From contig JASHUJ010000075.1 of NCBI GenBank assembly GCA_030040035.1, positions 1 through 60,954 of the forward strand: a stretch of 60,954 nucleotides of DNA, written 5' to 3'. Both the position numbers and the translations under genes were made by a program. The notes beneath the pieces are model-generated. The model was given only the letters and a program-made list of their open reading frames with translations. It was not told the origin of the DNA and did no database searches. Shown here in pieces: positions 23,659-31,969 of this stretch. Within the stretch, counting starts at the first letter, position 1. Each line of letters opens with the position of its first letter. Source of the DNA: Thermoplasmata archaeon. Lineage in GTDB: Archaea; Thermoplasmatota; Thermoplasmata; Lutacidiplasmatales; UBA184.

Positions 23659-24993
23659 GTGGGCTTGGAGCCGCAGACGCCGGATCGGACCGGTCCGTCG
23701 GGACCGCCGCGGCCGGCGACGTTGCGGAAGGCGATCCGGACCCGTCACGCGATCGCGCTCTACGTGGGCTCCGTACTCGGGTCCGGTATCCTCGTGCTGC
23801 CGGGGCTCGCCGCCCGGATCGCAGGCCCGGGCTCGCTCCTCGCGTGGGGGCTGCTCGCGGTCGCGAGCCTCCCATTCGCCCTCACGTTCGCCGCGCTCTC
23901 GGCGCGGCATCCGGAGTCCGGGGGGATCTATGGGTTCGCGCGCGAAGCCTTTGGCCCGACGGCCGCGCTCGTTTCGGGCTGGCTCTTCGGCCTCTGGGAG
24001 GCGACCGGGGCGCCGGCCGTCGCCCTGATCGCCGCCGCATACCTCGGCTACGCCTTCCCGCTCGACCGGCCCGAGACGTTCGTTTTCGGCTACGCGATCG
24101 TCGCGACGGCGATCCTGGTGAACTACCGCGGGATCGTGCTCAGCACCCGGGTCCAGCTCGCGGTGATCGTCTCGATCCTGGCCCTCTTGGTCGTCGCGGT
24201 CGTCCTCGCCGGCGCGCGGGTGAGCGCAGCGAACTTCGTGCCGTTCCTCCCGTACGGCCTCGTGCCGGTCGGTACGGCCGCCGCCCTCATCTTCTGGTCG
24301 TTCCTGGGCTACGAGAACGTTCCGAACGTCGCGGAGGAGTTCGAGGACCCCGCCCGCGATTTCCCCCGCAGCGTCTACGCGAGCGTCGGGATCATCGGGG
24401 CGCTCTACCTCGCCGTGGCCCTCGTCACCGTCGGAACCGACGCGTACGCGGCCGGCGGGGGAGTGGCGCCGTTCGCCGTGCTGCTCGGCCACGTCGTCGG
24501 CCCGTTCGGCGCGGAGGCGACCGCGATCCTCGCGGTGTTCATCATCTTCGGGGTGGTCAACGCCTACACGACCGGCTTCTCTCGCGTGTTCTACGCGGCC
24601 GCCCGGGACGGGGTGTTCCCCCGATCGTTCGCCACCCTCGATCCTCGGACCCGGGTGCCGCGACGGGTCCTGCTCGGCATGCTCGGGGCATCCTCGCTGG
24701 TGTTCGTGGCGTACTTTGCGTTCTCCATCGATCTCACGACCGCTCTCCTCTTCGCGAGCGGAGCGGCGATCCTGCTGTACGTCATCGGTTCGGCCGCGGC
24801 GGTCCGGCTCCGGCCCCCGCTCGGCGCGCGCGATCGGCCCCTGCGCTGGTTGCCCTGGATCTCGCTCGCCATCTCGCTCCTCGTGCTCCCGTTCATCGGG
24901 TGGCCGGCGCTGGCGGCGTTCGGGGTCGCCGTCGCGGCGCTCGTGTATGCCCGGTGGGTCCGCCCGGGGCCGCGACCCGCGATCCCGAGTTGA
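23659..24993 (+). CDS. APC superfamily amino-acid permease
   Basis: A 444-aa membrane protein with twelve predicted helices. Helix 1 has the APC substrate turn GSVLGSGILVLPG. Other typical stretches are ESGGIYGFAREAFGP and IFWSFLGYENVPNVAEEFEDPARDFPRS. A short charged tail faces the cytoplasm. These are hallmarks of amino-acid/polyamine/organocation carriers; the particular amino acid is unknown. The GTG start lies 26 bases after a TATA-like box. It is convergent with the MFS exporter gene, 24 bases apart. Confidence 0.92.
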   Translation: MGLEPQTPDRTGPSGPPRPATLRKAIRTRHAIALYVGSVLGSGILVLPGLAARIAGPGSLLAWGLLAVASLPFALTFAALSARHPESGGIYGFAREAFGPTAALVSGWLFGLWEATGAPAVALIAAAYLGYAFPLDRPETFVFGYAIVATAILVNYRGIVLSTRVQLAVIVSILALLVVAVVLAGARVSAANFVPFLPYGLVPVGTAAALIFWSFLGYENVPNVAEEFEDPARDFPRSVYASVGIIGALYLAVALVTVGTDAYAAGGGVAPFAVLLGHVVGPFGAEATAILAVFIIFGVVNAYTTGFSRVFYAAARDGVFPRSFATLDPRTRVPRRVLLGMLGASSLVFVAYFAFSIDLTTALLFASGAAILLYVIGSAAAVRLRPPLGARDRPLRWLPWISLAISLLVLPFIGWPALAAFGVAVAALVYARWVRPGPRPAIPS

Positions 24994-25017
24994 TCCGGCG
25001 GGCGCCCCCGCGACCGT

Positions 25018-26556
25018 CTACGTTCCGTTGGCGGGCCCCCCGCCGCCGGCGAGGGGGCGATCGCCCCCGGCGGGCGCGGGGAGATCCCGTCCGCGCAACC
25101 AGGCGAAGAGGGCGGCGGTCGCGAGGATCGCGGCCGATCCGTAGAGCGCGGCATGGATGCCGCCCACGAACTGCGCTCCCAGCCCGCCGGCGAGGCTCGC
25201 CGTGCCGAGGAAGACCTCGTACGCGACGTAGCGCGGCACGCTCGCCGACGCGATCGTGAGCGCGAGGACGAAGCTGAGCAGGGTCCCCATGTTCGAGAGC
25301 GTGCCGCGCAATCCCGAGATCGAACCGAGCGCCGACGGGGGCGCCCGGCTCATGATCGCGGAGGTGTTCGCCGGATAGAACATCCCGGCCCCGACCCCTT
25401 GGATGAGCGAGATCACCGGGATCCAGCCGAGCCACGTGGTCACCGTGAGGGTGGAATAGCACAGGACGGTGAGCGTCAGCGCGACCACCCCGCCGGTCAT
25501 GAGGACGCGCGTGCCGAACCGGTCGACCCGCCGACCGAACGTCGGGCCGAGGACCGCGCCGACGATGTACCCCGGCACGAGGAGGAGCGACGCGTTGAGC
25601 GGCGAGAGGCCGCGAACGCCCTGGAGATACATCGTGAGCAGGAAGATCACGGACAGGTAGCCGAGGGCCTGGAGGAAGCCGGCCGCGAGCGAACAGCCCA
25701 GCACCCGGTCGCGCAGCACTCGGAGGTCGACCATGGGGCGGGCCGTCTTGAGCTCGACCGCCGCGAACGCGGGGATCAGCACGAGCCCGATCCCGACGTA
25801 CAGGAGGTACGTCATCGTGACGCCGAACGAGGCGATCTCGATCGCTCCGTAACAGATCAGGGTCAGCGCGCTCGAGAAGAGCAAGAAGCCCGGCACGTCG
25901 AACGCGACCTTGGTGCGTTGGGTCCGGGGCAACGTGCGGAGGCCGAGCGCGACGGCGACGATGCCGATCGGGATGTTGATGAAGAAGATGTAGCGCCAGC
26001 CGATCAGCGTCGTGATCACGCCGCCGAGGAGGATCCCGAGGATCGCCCCGACGCTGTAGCCGAACACGATGAACCCGAAGGCCCGTCCCCGACGGGACGG
26101 CGGGATCGACGCGGTGATCACCGCGGAGGCATTCGCCCAGAGGATCGCTCCGCCGATCGCCTGGACGGCGCGCGAGACGATCAGGATCTCGGCGTTGGGG
26201 GCCAGGCCGCAGAGCGCCGAGCCGATCGTGAAGATCACGAAGCCCGCGTTGTAGACGAGGCCGCGGCCGAGCACGTCGCCGAGACGGCCGGCCTGGGTCG
26301 TGAGGGCGGTCGTGATCAGGAGATAGATGAGGATCGTCCAAATGATCGTCTCGAGCGGGGCGGAGAGCTCCCGCGCCATCGTCGGAAGCGCAAGGATCAC
26401 GATCGTGCTGTCGACGGCCACCATGAGGATCCCGATCGTGGTGAGCACGAGGATGCTCGCCTCGCGTCGGGCGATCGCACGTTCGTTCTCCGCGGCAGGT
26501 CCCGGTGCGGCGCCCGCGGCCGGGGCGAGCGCGGGGGAGACGGGGTCGGGCGCCAT
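25018..26556 (-). CDS. MFS transporter, DHA2-like (14-helix) drug exporter family
   Basis: A 512-aa polytopic protein with about fourteen hydrophobic helices. It matches the DHA2/EmrB-QacA group: STIVILALPTMARELSA in helix 1, GRLGDVLGRGLVYNAGF as the conserved loop 2-3 motif, and GGVITTLIGWRYIFFINIPIGIVA after helix 5. Such carriers are proton-coupled exporters of toxic organics. The ATG at 26556 is preceded by no strong ribosome-binding site. It has no regulator of the TetR or MarR kind adjacent. The substrate is unknown. Confidence 0.92.
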   Translation of the reverse strand: MAPDPVSPALAPAAGAAPGPAAENERAIARREASILVLTTIGILMVAVDSTIVILALPTMARELSAPLETIIWTILIYLLITTALTTQAGRLGDVLGRGLVYNAGFVIFTIGSALCGLAPNAEILIVSRAVQAIGGAILWANASAVITASIPPSRRGRAFGFIVFGYSVGAILGILLGGVITTLIGWRYIFFINIPIGIVAVALGLRTLPRTQRTKVAFDVPGFLLFSSALTLICYGAIEIASFGVTMTYLLYVGIGLVLIPAFAAVELKTARPMVDLRVLRDRVLGCSLAAGFLQALGYLSVIFLLTMYLQGVRGLSPLNASLLLVPGYIVGAVLGPTFGRRVDRFGTRVLMTGGVVALTLTVLCYSTLTVTTWLGWIPVISLIQGVGAGMFYPANTSAIMSRAPPSALGSISGLRGTLSNMGTLLSFVLALTIASASVPRYVAYEVFLGTASLAGGLGAQFVGGIHAALYGSAAILATAALFAWLRGRDLPAPAGGDRPLAGGGGPANGT

Positions 26557-26663
26557 CGCAGGGAATAGATCGGGCCGCTAGGACACGACGTTGCTGATAA
26601 GCTGGGCGCCGCGGACGCTTACCCGGTGGTCAGCAGCGGTCGCCCGCACCACGTCCGACGAGT

Positions 26664-27461
26664 TCAGATCGCGTTGACCGCGAACCCGAGGGCGAAGCCG
26701 AGCATCGCCCCGATGTAGACGAGCTGATTGCGCCGGATCGACGCCTCCCGCGACTCGAGCGGGCGGAACGCCACCCGCAGCATGGGCAGGATGACGTAGG
26801 CGATCGCACCGATCGCGAGCGCGTCGAAGATCACGATGAAGAGGGCGTTGCTCCAGAAGTACCCGATCGCCCCGCCCACCAGGGTCGGCAGCCCGCCGAC
26901 GAGGAACAGACCGGCCATCATCGCCACGCCGCGGCGCGCGTCCGTGCCCAGGAACGGTGAGGCGATCGGGAAGCCTTCGGTCACGTTCTGGAGGAAGAAG
27001 CCGACGAAGACGACGGCGAGGATCCCGAGCGCGCCCGCGGTCCAGTTGACGCCGAAAACGAGGCCCTCGGTGAGGTTCTGGAGTCCGATGCCGAGGGCGA
27101 TGATCAGCGCGGTATTGCGCGGCCGGGCTTCCGCGCCGGGCGCAGCATCGTCCGACTTTGCGCCGCGCGGGGCGAGGTGGGGCAGGTTGTCGACGAAGTA
27201 CAACGCGAGGAATGCGGCGACGAAGGCGAGCCCGAACGCGATCGAGTAGGTGACGTTCGCGACGTAGCCGCTCGGATAGAGGATGGTCGAGACGTCGGAG
27301 AAGACGTCCGCGAGCAGGAAGATGAGGATCCCGATCGCGGCGGCGTTGAGCCCGACGGCCCAGCGACCCTGCGCCCGCTTGCTGTACACGATCGGCAGCG
27401 ACAGGAAGATCGAGAGGCCCATCGCGGCGGTCAGCGCCATGAAGATCGCGAAGTCGTTCAT
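26664..27461 (-). CDS. ZIP-like metal transporter with His-to-Gln substitutions
   Basis: A 265-aa protein with eight predicted helices, resembling the ZIP family that imports zinc, iron or manganese. The two metal-site motifs of helices 4 and 5 normally read H-N-x-x-E-G and H-x-x-P-E-G. Here they are QNLTEG (residues 128-133) and QNVTEG (158-163), both with Gln replacing His. The loop after helix 3 is charged (RGAKSDDAAPGAEA). Metal selectivity is therefore probably altered. The ATG at 27461 is taken because a TATA-like box (27498-27509) lies about 40 bases upstream, while an earlier in-frame start would precede the transcript. It is divergent from the HTH-ferritin regulator. Confidence 0.78.
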   Translation of the reverse strand: MNDFAIFMALTAAMGLSIFLSLPIVYSKRAQGRWAVGLNAAAIGILIFLLADVFSDVSTILYPSGYVANVTYSIAFGLAFVAAFLALYFVDNLPHLAPRGAKSDDAAPGAEARPRNTALIIALGIGLQNLTEGLVFGVNWTAGALGILAVVFVGFFLQNVTEGFPIASPFLGTDARRGVAMMAGLFLVGGLPTLVGGAIGYFWSNALFIVIFDALAIGAIAYVILPMLRVAFRPLESREASIRRNQLVYIGAMLGFALGFAVNAI

Positions 27462-27497
27462 CCGTGCGTCCGTCCCCGATTTCCGCACTCCGAGGTG

Positions 27498-27509
27498 AGT
27501 ATTTAATCG
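27498..27509 (-). promoter_or_regulatory. TATA-like box of the ZIP-like gene
   Basis: The minus strand reads GATTAAATAC, centred about 42 bases before the ATG at 27461, leaving a leader of about 17 bases. Confidence 0.55.
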
Positions 27510-27533
27510 ATGCGTTCGTGACAGCGCTACACT

Positions 27534-27554
27534 TTAATTCACGGTGTGAATTAA
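27534..27554. promoter_or_regulatory. Perfect palindrome between ZIP-like and HTH-ferritin genes
   Basis: Arms TTAATTCAC and GTGAATTAA are exact inverted repeats around GGT, far more A+T-rich than the surroundings. The site overlaps TATA-like sequence for the regulator gene at 27586 and lies about 25 bases beyond the ZIP TATA box. It is the strongest operator candidate in the window. Confidence 0.75.
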
Positions 27555-27585
27555 CGCACGTCCGGGGGACGGTCACAGCTTGACC

Positions 27586-28350
27586 ATGCCGAGTTCTCGC
27601 ACGGCCTCGATCTCGTGGGTCTATCTCGTCCAGGCGCTCGCGGCCCGGGAGGGGGTCGAGCACCTCGGCCTCTCCTCGCGTCGGGTCGCGGATCTGCTCG
27701 GTCTCGCCCCATCGGCGGTGTCCCAGTATCTGTCGGGGAAGCGGGTCGGGGCGAGGTTCCTCGCCTTCGCGACGGACGAGCGGGCCCAGGCGATCGCCCG
27801 ACGTACGATCGAGGGGTTGATCGAGGCCCGGGAGACCGGTCGGGGCCCGGCCCGGCTCGTGCTCGAGGGGGCGGTCGCGCTCTCCGAGCTTCCCAGTTCA
27901 ACCGAGACCCGCTCTCCGGCCGGCGCCCGCCGCCCGCCGTCCCCCTCCTCCCCGGAACTGCGGCAACTGGCGAAGTGGATGCGCCGTCGGGTCCGGGCGG
28001 AACAGGTCGCGGTCACCCAGTGCATGCGGCTCGCCCAGCGCGCCCGGGACGAGTTGACGCGGGCGCTCCTGCGCCAGATCGCTTCCGACAGCCTCCGCCA
28101 CGCCGAGATCGTGGCGTCGCTGGCGACCTACATCGACCGTGGCGTTTCGAGCGCGTACGCTTCAGGGATCACTCGACGCGAGATCGAGGCGTTGATCGAG
28201 GGCGAGCGACGAGCCGAGTCCCGGGCCGGCTCGAGCTCCGCTCGCCAGCTGCGTGGCACGATGGCGATCCTGATCGACAGCATGGAAGCGGACGAGCGAA
28301 AGCACACGGAGCTCCTGCGCGGTCTCCTCGAGACCGGATTCCGTAGCTGA
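27586..28350 (+). CDS. Helix-turn-helix regulator fused to a ferritin-like diiron domain
   Basis: A 254-aa protein with two domains. Residues 30-55 are an XRE-type helix-turn-helix (SRRVADLLGLAPSAVSQYLSGKR), as in archaeal predicted transcription factors. A Pro/Ser linker runs from about 102 to 123. Residues 125-250 look like a four-helix ferritin/rubrerythrin-type bundle: E139 in the first helix, D169-x-x-H172 in the second, E204/E207 in the third, and E237-x-x-H240 in the fourth. Two carboxylate-x-x-His motifs plus two glutamates are the pattern of a diiron site. The inferred role is an iron-, metal- or peroxide-sensing repressor acting on the palindrome upstream and on the divergent ZIP-like gene. 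ATG 27586 is preferred over TTG 27580. Confidence 0.78.
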   Translation: MPSSRTASISWVYLVQALAAREGVEHLGLSSRRVADLLGLAPSAVSQYLSGKRVGARFLAFATDERAQAIARRTIEGLIEARETGRGPARLVLEGAVALSELPSSTETRSPAGARRPPSPSSPELRQLAKWMRRRVRAEQVAVTQCMRLAQRARDELTRALLRQIASDSLRHAEIVASLATYIDRGVSSAYASGITRREIEALIEGERRAESRAGSSSARQLRGTMAILIDSMEADERKHTELLRGLLETGFRS

Positions 28351-28433
28351 GCGGCCGCGCGCCTTCTTCGCTGGGGCATCGGTCATCACAGAAACTATCT
28401 CGCGGCAGTCGCTGCGGCTCCGCGAGGGCCCCT

Positions 28434-28634
28434 ATGGTCCAGAAAGTGAGCGAAGTGGTGGGAACGTCCACCCAAGGATTCGCGAAGGCCGCCGAGAACG
28501 CCGTGCACACCGCCGCGAAGACGGTCCGGAACCTGCGCTGGTTCCGGGTCACCGACCTCGAAGGGAGCGTGAAGGATCAGAAGATCTCCGAGTACCACGC
28601 GACGGTCAAGATCTACTTCGATCTGGAAGAGTAG
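28434..28634 (+). CDS. Dodecin-family flavin-binding protein
   Basis: A 66-aa protein with the dodecin fold signature: KVSEVVGTSTQGF at the start, AAENAVHTAAKTVRNL in the helix, W36 in the flavin-stacking position, and a C-terminal strand ending in VKIYFDLEE. Dodecins form twelve-subunit shells that bind and store riboflavin or FMN. The residue after the conserved tyrosine is His55 where archaeal dodecins usually have Gln, so flavin contacts may differ. The gene starts with ATG after GCGAGGGCC and lies 83 bases downstream of the HTH-ferritin gene, perhaps on the same transcript. Confidence 0.88.
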   Translation: MVQKVSEVVGTSTQGFAKAAENAVHTAAKTVRNLRWFRVTDLEGSVKDQKISEYHATVKIYFDLEE

Positions 28635-28761
28635 AGGCGGGTCGCAGGCGCCCGTTCGGGCTTGCGGTCGGGGCCGGCGGTGCGGGGGCCGGTGGCGGGC
28701 ACGAGGCGCCGACGAGCGTACGGTCCCCCGAGCGTGTCCTCACGGCGGCGCGTCAGGCGGC

Positions 28762-30300
28762 TCACGTCATCGGAAGTAGGTCGTACCGACCCGAGCTGAA
28801 ATCCCAGTCGAGGATGTACGGGTGCGTACGAGGACGGATACCCAGCAGGACCGTCCGGCCGTATCTTTCCTCGATCTGAACGTGCGTGTCCAGCGAGGCG
28901 GCGAGGACCCGGATCACCGGGTCGTCGCTTCGCCCGAATCCGAACCCGTGGAATCGGGGCAGCCGCGCATATCCGCTGACGATCATCGGGAACGTCTCGG
29001 GGTTCAGCGGCGCCCCCGCGATGCTGGCGAGCGCCCGGACGCCGTCGATGTAGATCACGTAGAGCGTGGGCCGGCCCTCGGGCGTCGCCTGGAGAAACCG
29101 GAACGCGTCCGGGAAGAGGGGCCCGACGCCCGGCGCGACGACCGAGCGCACGTCCCGGCCGTCATCCGGAGCCCGGCGAATCGGGAGCGCGACGGACTTG
29201 AACTCGCCGAGGCCCGGATCGGGGCCCCACGGGGTGACGATCCGAAGGCGCTCCCGTAGGAAGTCGGCCGGGATCCACCGGGAGAGCTGCGCGAGGATCT
29301 GACCGGGCGAGCTCGCGGCGGAAGGGATCCACACGGCCCGACCCCCGATGCTGAGAGCGTGCGCGACCACCGGGAAGAGGAACACGTCGCCCATCGTACC
29401 CGAGAAGCGCGGCGGCACCTGGAGGCCCGTCAATCCGTGGAAGCGGAGCCGACCGAAGGCGTTCACGAACGCGGTCGAACCCGGAAAGAGCGAGTTGTCG
29501 TCGGGCGCCGGATCCGGTTCCGGCGGGCCGATGGGCGGTCGGAACCCGATCGGCAGCTGGGGCGGGCAGTGGAAGTCTCCACCGTCGAGGCTGTAGAGGT
29601 ACCGGCTCTCGGGAGTCGGGATTTCCCGGAGCTTTGGGATCGAGACGACCCGCAGTCGGAACCCGTCCAGATCCTCCCAGCCCAGCTCGACGATCCCGTC
29701 CGCGGCCGTTCGCATCTCCCCGTCCGGTATCTCGGCCACGACGAAGATGCCGCGGATCGGCAGCCGTCCGAACTTCGCTCGCATGATCGGCGTGGTCGTC
29801 GTGATCACCTCGACGGCCCCGGCCTCGCCCGCCCGCGACCGGAACTCGCGCTCGGTCGACGGATCCCACGTGTCGACGACGACGAACCCTCCGCCGGCCG
29901 CGACCATCCGCTGGACGGCCTCGAGGATCGGGGTCGGGAACGCTTCCTCAGATCGGGCGGAGGCGGGCGCGAACGACATCAGCCCCGCGGGATCCGACGC
30001 GACGGGCACGCCCTCGCCTTTCCGCACGCCCTCCGGATCCACGAGCAAGAGCGAGAGCACCGGTCCGCTGCCCGCCGTTCCATCCCCGCTCGATCGGTCG
30101 GGTTCGGTCCGGTACGCGACGAAGATCCCGTGCCCCTTCAGTCGCGGGAGGAGCGTGCGCACCAACGTGCTCTTCCCGGTGCCGGCGGACCCCGTGATCA
30201 GGAGCGATTGCGGCGGGGGTTCGGCGAGGAACCGTTCGAAATGGTCGAGTAGGTCGAACCCGCCCGCTGCCTTCCCCTTGGGGCCGGCGTCGGGGGCCAC
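28762..30300 (-). CDS. GvpD-like / RecA-superfamily P-loop ATPase
   Basis: A 512-aa protein. Residues 35-45 hold a Walker A (GSAGTGKSTLV), and residues about 135-145 a hydrophobic strand ending in D (GGFVVVDTWD) as Walker B. The stretch DGFRLRVVSIPKLREIPTPESRYLYSLDGGDFHC resembles the corresponding core of GvpD regulators. The C-terminal 280 residues form a second, less recognisable domain with alternating hydrophobic strands. GvpD regulates gas-vesicle genes in haloarchaea, but no gas-vesicle genes are in this window, so the family is likely used for another purpose. The GTG start lies 26 bases after a TATA-like GTTTGTAAG. Confidence 0.72.
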   Translation of the reverse strand: MAPDAGPKGKAAGGFDLLDHFERFLAEPPPQSLLITGSAGTGKSTLVRTLLPRLKGHGIFVAYRTEPDRSSGDGTAGSGPVLSLLLVDPEGVRKGEGVPVASDPAGLMSFAPASARSEEAFPTPILEAVQRMVAAGGGFVVVDTWDPSTEREFRSRAGEAGAVEVITTTTPIMRAKFGRLPIRGIFVVAEIPDGEMRTAADGIVELGWEDLDGFRLRVVSIPKLREIPTPESRYLYSLDGGDFHCPPQLPIGFRPPIGPPEPDPAPDDNSLFPGSTAFVNAFGRLRFHGLTGLQVPPRFSGTMGDVFLFPVVAHALSIGGRAVWIPSAASSPGQILAQLSRWIPADFLRERLRIVTPWGPDPGLGEFKSVALPIRRAPDDGRDVRSVVAPGVGPLFPDAFRFLQATPEGRPTLYVIYIDGVRALASIAGAPLNPETFPMIVSGYARLPRFHGFGFGRSDDPVIRVLAASLDTHVQIEERYGRTVLLGIRPRTHPYILDWDFSSGRYDLLPMT

Positions 30301-30320
30301 GATGTGAGGATTCGTGGCGA

Positions 30321-30332
30321 CGCTTACAAACG
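30321..30332 (-). promoter_or_regulatory. TATA-like box of the GvpD-like gene
   Basis: The minus strand reads CGTTTGTAAGCG, centred 26 bases before the GTG at 30300. It is not a strong TATA match but the spacing is right for a leaderless transcript. Confidence 0.4.
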
Positions 30333-30396
30333 TTCCGACAGGGACATGACCGAGAGGTGGGGACCCTGCCGGCGCTTCCGAGCGTCCCGGAAGCGG

Positions 30397-31074
30397 TCAG
30401 CAGCGCACGGCCATCGACCCGACGACCAACCGCTCACGGAGCGCGAACTCGAACGAGGTCGTGCGGGCGGCTCCGGGCGACGCGCGGCCGCTGCGCAACA
30501 GGGCCGAGCCATCCAGGTTCGCGATCGCCTCGCGCCGCGCCCACAGCCGGCAGAATTCGAGGACGAATTCCCGTTCGGGGAGCGCTTTGAGTCGGGCGAC
30601 CTCGGCGCCCGAGAATTGGGCTTCGGCGATGCGGACGAGCTCGTCGACCGGGCGTACGACCTCGAGTCCGACCCCGATGTCCCGTCCGACCGCGAGCCCG
30701 AGGACCAGCGCCCGTTCCGAGCGCGAGAGACCGAACCGGATCTTCCGGGCGTCATCGGCCGGAAGCGAATCGGCGGCGAGCTCGGGACGCCCCGAATCTC
30801 CCTCTACGAACCGGAGCGATTCCGGTGGGAGGCCCGTGACCTGCCCCATCACGTCGCGCGTGAACAGGCACGAGGCCACGAATCGGTGGCGCTCCTCGGG
30901 GGAGGCGCACCGGCGGGCCCGTTCCCGTTCGTCGAGCGAGAGGAGTTCGACGCGCCCGCCGACGAGGATCTCATCGAGGTCCCCGATCCAGAGCTGGGCG
31001 CGGGCGAGGTCTTCGGGAGGCTCTCCCGGGTTCGTATGGACCGCCACGTCAAGCGGCCGTTCCTTCCACTCCAC
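30397..31074 (-). CDS. 4'-phosphopantetheinyl transferase-like protein, divergent
   Basis: A 225-aa protein with the Sfp-type fold order: SLDERERARRCASPEERHRFVASCLFTRDVMG, then FVEGDSGRPEL, FGLSRSERALVLGLAVG, IGVGLEVVRPVDEL and FCRLWARREAIANLDGSAL. In active enzymes the acidic pair reads G-x-D-x-E and the helix W-x-x-K-E-A-x-x-K. Here they read G-V-G-L-E and W-A-R-R-E-A-I-A-N, so one magnesium-binding Asp and a conserved Lys are absent. No carrier protein or biosynthetic cluster is near. The GTG at 31074 follows GAGGAGGT, one of the best ribosome-binding sites in the window. Activity is doubtful. Confidence 0.75.
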   Translation of the reverse strand: MEWKERPLDVAVHTNPGEPPEDLARAQLWIGDLDEILVGGRVELLSLDERERARRCASPEERHRFVASCLFTRDVMGQVTGLPPESLRFVEGDSGRPELAADSLPADDARKIRFGLSRSERALVLGLAVGRDIGVGLEVVRPVDELVRIAEAQFSGAEVARLKALPEREFVLEFCRLWARREAIANLDGSALLRSGRASPGAARTTSFEFALRERLVVGSMAVRC

Positions 31075-31217
31075 GATTGACCTCCTCGGGAACGCCCCTA
31101 GTGAGGCGTCTCCTCCTCGGGGCACTCCGCCCCTACCGGACCGGCCGGCACCTGCCGCCACCCGGCCCGGCCGCCGCGCTCGATGGGGGCGCGCACGACC
31201 GGAGACGTTCGAGCTTT

Positions 31218-31235
31218 CCGTACTTGAACGTACGG
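31218..31235. promoter_or_regulatory. Inverted repeat between the PPTase-like and HxlR genes
   Basis: CCGTAC and GTACGG are perfect 6-base arms spaced by TTGAAC, in the 221-base gap before the PPTase-like start. It may be an operator for the neighbouring HxlR regulator or simply a chance palindrome. Confidence 0.3.
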
Positions 31236-31295
31236 TCCGACAGGTCTCGCGAGGAGTCGGCCCGCGCCCCGGAGCGCGGACGCCGGCGCTATCCT

Positions 31296-31802
31296 CTATG
31301 CGGAAGCGCTCGCCGGAGCCGCCGGCGTGGCCGTGAGCCGAGCGCCCAGGGGGCCCGGACGTTCGGGGACCCGGTGCGGCACCTCGAGGATCTTCTGGAT
31401 GTACGCTTCCTCAAAGATCTCTGTGAGGGGGCGGGAACGATGGTCCGCGAAGACCCGATCGGCGTGCCACTTGGCTCCGAACTGCACCAGCGTCATGAGT
31501 ACGGGCAGGACGTCGCGACCCTTCGGTGTCAGCTCCCAACGCACGTACTTCGGTTCTTGCGCGGCGCGTCGGATGAAACCCTCTCGCTCCAGCTCGTGGA
31601 GTCGGAGCGAGAGCGCCCGCTTCGTGAGGCCCGGGGTCGCCCGGAGGATCTCGTTGAACCGCTGGGCTCGATAGAGCCCGATGTCCCGCACGACGAGCAT
31701 CGACCACTTCCGGCCCAGCACCCCGAGGCTCGCTTCGACCGGGCAGCACTCGAAATCGACCTTGAAACGGACCGGTCTCGCCGGAATTCGTCGCTCGATC
31801 AT
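31296..31802 (-). CDS. HxlR family transcriptional regulator
   Basis: A 168-aa protein with the HxlR winged helix-turn-helix. The core runs CCPVEASLGVLGRKWSMLVVRDIG, RFNEILRATPGLTKRALSLRLHELEREGFI and KYVRWELTPKGRDVLPVL. The recognition helix and wing are complete. The last 60 residues are a Pro/Ala-rich tail with a helix (YIQKILEVPHR) beyond the usual HxlR length. The ATG at 31802 is chosen because a TATA-like box sits 29 bases upstream, and an earlier in-frame start falls within that box. HxlR proteins respond to aldehydes, disulfide stress or other signals; the ligand here is unknown. Confidence 0.9.
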   Translation of the reverse strand: MIERRIPARPVRFKVDFECCPVEASLGVLGRKWSMLVVRDIGLYRAQRFNEILRATPGLTKRALSLRLHELEREGFIRRAAQEPKYVRWELTPKGRDVLPVLMTLVQFGAKWHADRVFADHRSRPLTEIFEEAYIQKILEVPHRVPERPGPLGARLTATPAAPASASA

Positions 31803-31825
31803 GCCCGTCCTACTTTCGAACCCCC

Positions 31826-31836
31826 ACCGGTTCATA
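31826..31836 (-). promoter_or_regulatory. TATA-like box of the HxlR gene
   Basis: The minus strand reads CCGATATGAAC, centred 29 bases before the ATG at 31802. Confidence 0.5.
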
Positions 31837-31969
31837 TCGGTTTACGCCGTCGTCCCCATCCCAGGAAGCTTCGATGGCTCCGCGAGCGATCGGCGGGTCC
31901 CGCGCGAACGGATCCGCGGGCGAACGTCCCCGTCGGTCCGTCGCGGCCGTTCGGGAGGTCCCCGACGGT

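Noticed and set aside
27462..27488. Upstream in-frame start for the ZIP-like gene
   Set aside because: It would lie upstream of the transcript start predicted from the TATA-like box at 27498-27509.
28762..30300. Gas-vesicle regulator in the strict sense
   Set aside because: No gvp structural genes are present; only family resemblance can be stated.
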